From positions 1,433,889 to 1,441,792 of the forward strand of contig CP070660.1 of assembly GCA_020355145.1 (NCBI GenBank): a stretch of DNA of 7,904 nt. Reading direction: 5' to 3'. Both the position numbers and the translations under genes were made by a program. This DNA comes from Deltaproteobacteria bacterium. GTDB lineage: Bacteria > Desulfobacterota > DSM-4660 > Desulfatiglandales > B25-G16. Shown one piece after another: positions 5,487 through 7,904 of the stretch (the stretch's first letter is position 1; each line of letters starts with the position of its first letter). The notes below the pieces were generated by a model. That model searched no databases and was not told where the DNA came from. It saw only the letters and a list, made by a program, of their open reading frames with translations.

Positions 5487-5518
5487 CTGCTATAGCAAAA
5501 TAAAGAAAGGAGGAAAAA

Positions 5519-5794
5519 ATGAAAAGAACGTTCGTGAGGATCCTCACATGTATTATCGTCATCAGTATTCTGATGGTCCCGGTTTATATCATAGCTGGGG
5601 GAAAGATCAACCTGAATACCGCGACCTTAGAGGAGTTAACCAACCTCAAAGGGGTAGGCCCAGCCATTGCACAGAGAATTATTGACTATAGGGATAACTA
5701 CGGCCCATTTGAAAACATAGAGGATCTGATGAAGGTTAAGGGGATTGGACAGAAGATCTTTGATGCCAATAAAGATATCATAACGGTGGAATAG
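5519..5794 (+). CDS. ComEA-like helix-hairpin-helix DNA-binding protein with N-terminal signal/anchor
   Basis: The 91-residue protein starts with a basic tip (MKRTFVR) and a hydrophobic segment at residues 8-27 (ILTCIIVISILMVPVYIIAG), so it is either exported or held in the inner membrane. The remainder is the short ComEA domain: INLNTATLEELTNLKGVGPA (30-49) with hairpin G45-V-G47, then DLMKVKGIGQKI (69-80) with hairpin G75-I-G77. ComEA proteins bind double-stranded DNA without sequence specificity in the periplasm during natural transformation. Many bacteria that are not known to be competent carry such minimal one-domain versions, so the uptake role here is inferred. It has its own candidate promoter and an excellent ribosome-binding site. 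It is followed after 36 bases by the VanZ gene with no terminator between. Confidence 0.9.
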   Translation: MKRTFVRILTCIIVISILMVPVYIIAGGKINLNTATLEELTNLKGVGPAIAQRIIDYRDNYGPFENIEDLMKVKGIGQKIFDANKDIITVE

Positions 5795-5830
5795 TCTGAT
5801 CTGTGAACTCAACACCTTTGCTATAGGGAA

Positions 5831-6514
5831 TTGTTCCGAGGATTCCTTCTCAAGGTCTTTCATCTGCCCTGGAAGATATATTTTCATAACTTGAAGGGTT
5901 GTAATTTAGGCTACGTTACCCCCAGATGGTTGGTGGTGTATGGATATTTCCTAATTGTCCTGATCGCAACACCATATCTTCCGTTATTGATTCAATGGGC
6001 CTTCGCCAGGTGGCCTGCAGTATCGATCGCCAGTTTCGTATTAGTTGTCGAGATCTCTATAGGGGTTCTTCTGATAATTTCGGCGGGGGCTATCTCTTTC
6101 TCCAATATAAGGAAATTCCCTCGCTTTTTCCTCATAATAGGCGGATTAATAACGTTTTCCACTATATTCTATCTTATTGTGCCAAATCGCTATGAATTAA
6201 CCCACCTGCCAGAGTATGCAATCCTGGGCATATTGGTAATGCAGGCTATTAAGGAAGCAGGAGGGAAGAGAAGGGAAAAAATGAGTGAGACTTCCTCGTA
6301 CTTCCAGTCTGCAGCCATTACGTGTGCACTTGGTATAATAGATGAACTTTATCAAGGTATCTTACCCTCAAGGAACTTTGCCTGGTACGATATCTTTCTG
6401 AATGGGGTAGGTGGCCTTTTGGGATTGACTATCTTCTGGGGATCAGTAGGGAGTAAAGGAAGATTTCACAAGCTGGAGGACTGGAGCCAATCTGATCCAG
6501 GCCGATATAATTGA
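5831..6514 (+). CDS. VanZ-family integral membrane protein
   Basis: The 227-residue frame has hydrophobic segments at about 33-54, 65-90, 98-117, 127-140, 160-170 and 187-205. The VanZ signatures are THLPEYAILG (124-133) and GIIDELYQGILPSRNFAWYD (168-187), the latter followed by FLNGVGGLLG (189-198). VanZ proteins are membrane proteins of unsettled biochemical role, named for teicoplanin resistance in Enterococcus. Members are common in polysaccharide and exosortase loci, which fits the genes upstream, though nothing here points to antibiotic resistance. The start is uncertain: TTG 5831 has AGGG only 2-5 bases upstream, and in-frame alternatives downstream (TTG in NLKG, or GTG in LVVYGY) would remove a poorly conserved N-terminal tail. 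The hydrophilic loop at about 141-157 is unusually basic. Confidence 0.85.
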   Translation: MFRGFLLKVFHLPWKIYFHNLKGCNLGYVTPRWLVVYGYFLIVLIATPYLPLLIQWAFARWPAVSIASFVLVVEISIGVLLIISAGAISFSNIRKFPRFFLIIGGLITFSTIFYLIVPNRYELTHLPEYAILGILVMQAIKEAGGKRREKMSETSSYFQSAAITCALGIIDELYQGILPSRNFAWYDIFLNGVGGLLGLTIFWGSVGSKGRFHKLEDWSQSDPGRYN

Positions 6515-6527
6515 CAGGTAATTGCAG

Positions 6528-7262
6528 GTGATCGTCATACCGGCAGTAGATATTAAGGGGGGTAGGTGCGTAAGATTGGAGCAGGGTTTTATGAATAGGG
6601 AGACCATATTTTCCGATCACCCAGAAGAGATGGCCTTACAATGGGAAAGAAAAGGGGCAGAGAGGTTGCATCTTGTTGATCTGGATGGGGCTGTTCATGG
6701 AAGGCCTCTTAATGAAAAAGTTATAAAAAAAGTGGTAGATACGGTTTCTGTTCCGGTGCAATTAGGTGGTGGTATTCGAGAATTGGATACAATTGAGGAG
6801 TATATTAATCTAGGCATTGATTGGGTTATTATAGGTACAGCAGCATATAAGGATCCAAGATTAGTAAAGGCGGCATGTAAGAGGTATCCGGGTAGGATTG
6901 TCGTAGCTATTGATTCAAGGGATAATCATGTATCGGTGGAGGGTTGGACAGAGCCTACCAGTATAACATCCATTGATCTGGCAAAGGGGTTTGAAGATAT
7001 AGGGATTGCAGCCATTATCTATACTGATATAGACAGGGATGGGATGAAAAGAGGTCTGGATATAGATGCTATAAGGAAATTTGCAGGTAATACAAATGTA
7101 CCTATTATAGCAGCAGGGGGGATATCGTTACTTAAGGATATAGAGGATATGTTGGAATTAGAGGAAGATGGCGTAAGTGGTATAATAATAGGAAGGGCCC
7201 TTTATGATGGATCAATTAAACTAGAGCAGGCTATTGGTATGCTAAAAAAGAGAATTAACTAA
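6528..7262 (+). CDS. hisA: HisA, ProFAR isomerase of histidine biosynthesis
   Basis: HisA is the (beta/alpha)8-barrel that isomerises the ribosyl of ProFAR to PRFAR, the fourth step of histidine synthesis. I start at GTG 6528 rather than TTG 6522: this gives MIVIPAVDIKGGRCVRL, puts the catalytic base at D8 as in the family, and places AGGT (6515-6518) about 9 bases upstream. The partner acid is D129 in VVAIDSRD. Phosphate-binding loops are LGGGIR (79-84), IIAAGGIS (193-200) and IIIGRALYDG (219-228). GWTEPTS follows the second Asp, as in HisA rather than HisF. At 244 residues it is full length. It is outside any visible his operon: vanZ ends 13 bases upstream and yqeY follows 79 bases later. 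PriA activity (dual TrpF) is not indicated, but is not excluded either. Confidence 0.95.
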   Translation: MIVIPAVDIKGGRCVRLEQGFMNRETIFSDHPEEMALQWERKGAERLHLVDLDGAVHGRPLNEKVIKKVVDTVSVPVQLGGGIRELDTIEEYINLGIDWVIIGTAAYKDPRLVKAACKRYPGRIVVAIDSRDNHVSVEGWTEPTSITSIDLAKGFEDIGIAAIIYTDIDRDGMKRGLDIDAIRKFAGNTNVPIIAAGGISLLKDIEDMLELEEDGVSGIIIGRALYDGSIKLEQAIGMLKKRIN

Positions 7263-7341
7263 AATTAAAAAAATTTATAGTATTTCTATTGACATTATAA
7301 TAAATAGATTTAAATTGAACGTTTAAACGTTAAAAATACCC
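7263..7341. promoter_or_regulatory. AT-rich yqeY upstream region with promoter elements and a 14-bp palindrome
   Basis: This 79-base spacer is almost entirely A and T. TTGACA (7289-7294) followed after 16 bases by TAAATT (7311-7316), or TTTATA (7274-7279) with TATAAT (7296-7301, spacer 16), could form promoters. AACGTTTAAACGTT (7318-7331) is a perfect 14-bp palindrome, placed where an operator would sit. No Shine-Dalgarno sequence precedes ATG 7342. Confidence 0.5.
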
Positions 7342-7785
7342 ATGAGCCTATATGATGATATTATCCTTGATCTAAGAAATGCGATAAAGCAGCAAGATAA
7401 AGGGAGGCTTTCCGTATTAAGGGGACTAAAGACCGCAATCAAAAATAGACAGGTTGAGTTACGTCAGGAACTTACCGATGATCAGATTAGGGGGGTAATC
7501 GCCTCAGAGATAAAAAAAAGGAAGGAGGCAATAGAGAAATTCAGCCAGGGTTCACGTCAGGATCTTGTAGAAAAAGAGGAGGCGGAGCTAAGGATATTAT
7601 CCAGCTATTTGCCGCCCCAATTAACAATCGAGGAGATTAAAGGTATAGTAACCCAGGCAATTGAGGAAATCCCGGCCAGTAGCCCAAAGGACTTGGGTAA
7701 GGTTATGAAATCCGTGATGCCTAAGTTGGCAGGAAGGGCCGATGGCCGTGAAGTTAATAGGATAGCTCGAGAATTATTGAGTTAG
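7342..7785 (+). CDS. yqeY: GatB/YqeY domain-containing protein
   Basis: The 147-residue protein is a stand-alone YqeY, related to the C-terminal tail domain of the GatB subunit of the Asp/Glu-tRNA amidotransferase. It begins SLYDDIILDLRNAIKQQDKG, has the helical core LRGLKTAIKNRQVEL, the motif EEAELRILSSYLPPQLT (about 77-93), and a C-terminal small helical domain with GKVMKSVMPKLAGRADGREV (118-137). Length is standard. The exact role of the free domain is not settled; a link to tRNA or amidotransferase function is inferred from GatB. The start ATG is fixed by the conserved N-terminus, yet it lacks a Shine-Dalgarno sequence. mutS2 begins 30 bases after its stop and in the same frame, so the two are probably co-transcribed; this pairing recurs in several bacterial groups as I recall. 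Confidence 0.93.
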   Translation: MSLYDDIILDLRNAIKQQDKGRLSVLRGLKTAIKNRQVELRQELTDDQIRGVIASEIKKRKEAIEKFSQGSRQDLVEKEEAELRILSSYLPPQLTIEEIKGIVTQAIEEIPASSPKDLGKVMKSVMPKLAGRADGREVNRIARELLS

Positions 7786-7792
7786 GGAGATA

Positions 7793-7813
7793 GGGTTTCA
7801 TCCTTCAAAACCC
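7793..7813 (+). promoter_or_regulatory. Hairpin between yqeY and mutS2 that may bridge a distant ribosome-binding site
   Basis: GGGTTT (7793-7798) pairs with AAACCC (7808-7813) around a 9-base loop, ending two bases before ATG 7816. No Shine-Dalgarno sequence lies at normal distance, but GGGAGA (7785-7790) sits just 5' of the stem. With the hairpin folded, that GGAG would be about 5 bases from the ATG, a workable spacing. Confidence 0.4.
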
Positions 7814-7815
7814 AC

Positions 7816-7904
7816 ATGGTAGAACACTCACTTACGGTACTCGAATACTACCGGCTGCTCAATATCTTATCAAATTACGCTGCTTCTCCCTTAGGTCGTT
7901 CAGA
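7816..7904 (+). CDS. mutS2: MutS2 N-terminus (Smr-domain endonuclease/ribosome-rescue ATPase), 3' truncated by the window
   Basis: ATG 7816 opens a frame of 29 complete codons to the window end. The sequence begins MVEHSLTVLEYYRLLNILSN and continues YAASPLGRS. This closely fits the conserved MutS2 N-terminus (LxVLEFxKIxxxLxxYAxSxLGR). MutS2 proteins are large ABC-type ATPases with a C-terminal Smr domain; they have been linked to suppression of homologous recombination and, in Bacillus, to splitting collided ribosomes. Only the first helices are visible here, so the ATPase and Smr domains cannot be assessed. Upstream in frame the yqeY stop lies at 7783-7785 and there is no other start, so ATG 7816 is well fixed. 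Confidence 0.8.
   Translation, partial: MVEHSLTVLEYYRLLNILSNYAASPLGRS

Larger units (their letters stand above)
4948..5518. other. 571-bp intergenic region rich in inverted repeats, no confident gene
   Basis: No frame of convincing coding character was found. Structured elements are a terminator-like hairpin (5013-5047), an 11-bp hairpin (5112-5140), CCCTAA-GAT-TTAGGG (5256-5270), the palindrome TGAGGCCTCA (5273-5282), ATTCCGGAAT (5319-5328) and the perfect 12-bp palindrome GGCCTTAAGGCC (5424-5435). Two short frames are protein-like but unsupported: TTG 5109 to 5231 (40 residues) and ATG 5272 to 5415 (47 residues). Either a decayed gene or a structured RNA would fit; I recognise no known riboswitch. 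Confidence 0.5.

Noticed and set aside
5926..6195. 89-codon + strand ORF inside the VanZ gene
   Set aside because: An out-of-frame shadow of vanZ with no family resemblance.

Overview
The window looks like a chromosomal segment of a Gram-negative, probably deltaproteobacterial (Desulfobacterota-type), bacterium. That placement is inferred from the mix of genes (four-helix-bundle/S23 remnant, GxxExxY cassette, VanZ and ComEA-like genes, a yqeY-mutS2 pair) and from G-rich intergenic repeats; no rRNA or other taxonomic marker is present.

Layout. Bases 2-229 are the 3' end of an undecaprenyl-phosphate sugar-1-phosphate transferase (MraY/WecA/WbpL type), the kind of enzyme that starts O-antigen or exopolysaccharide repeat units. 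After it comes an accessory stretch (about 300-1950): a composite repeat, an AT-rich tandem repeat, a truncated four-helix-bundle gene, a complete HigBA toxin-antitoxin operon with a promoter/operator, then more copies of the composite repeat. A UDP-glucose 6-dehydrogenase gene (about 1954-3330) and a UDP-glucuronate decarboxylase gene (4012-4947) follow. Together they would convert UDP-glucose to UDP-glucuronate and then to UDP-xylose for the polysaccharide. They are separated by a GxxExxY gene bracketed by a 23-bp inverted repeat, which looks like a small inserted cassette. A 571-bp non-coding stretch with a probable terminator and several hairpins separates this part from the next.

The second half (5519-7904) is compact and ordinary: a secreted or membrane-anchored ComEA-like helix-hairpin-helix protein, a VanZ-family membrane protein and hisA in what looks like one transcription unit. 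A 79-bp very AT-rich spacer with a perfect 14-bp palindrome follows, then yqeY and the first 29 codons of mutS2, which runs off the end.

Main points for a second look: ugd has no canonical start codon upstream of its NAD-binding motif; the GxxExxY gene sits inside an inverted-repeat cassette that splits the ugd-uxs pair; a composite repeat recurs at the edges of the accessory genes; higB appears to be leaderless. I did not find a clearly new multi-gene system. The strongest unexplained signals are the repeat family and the structured 4948-5518 intergenic region.
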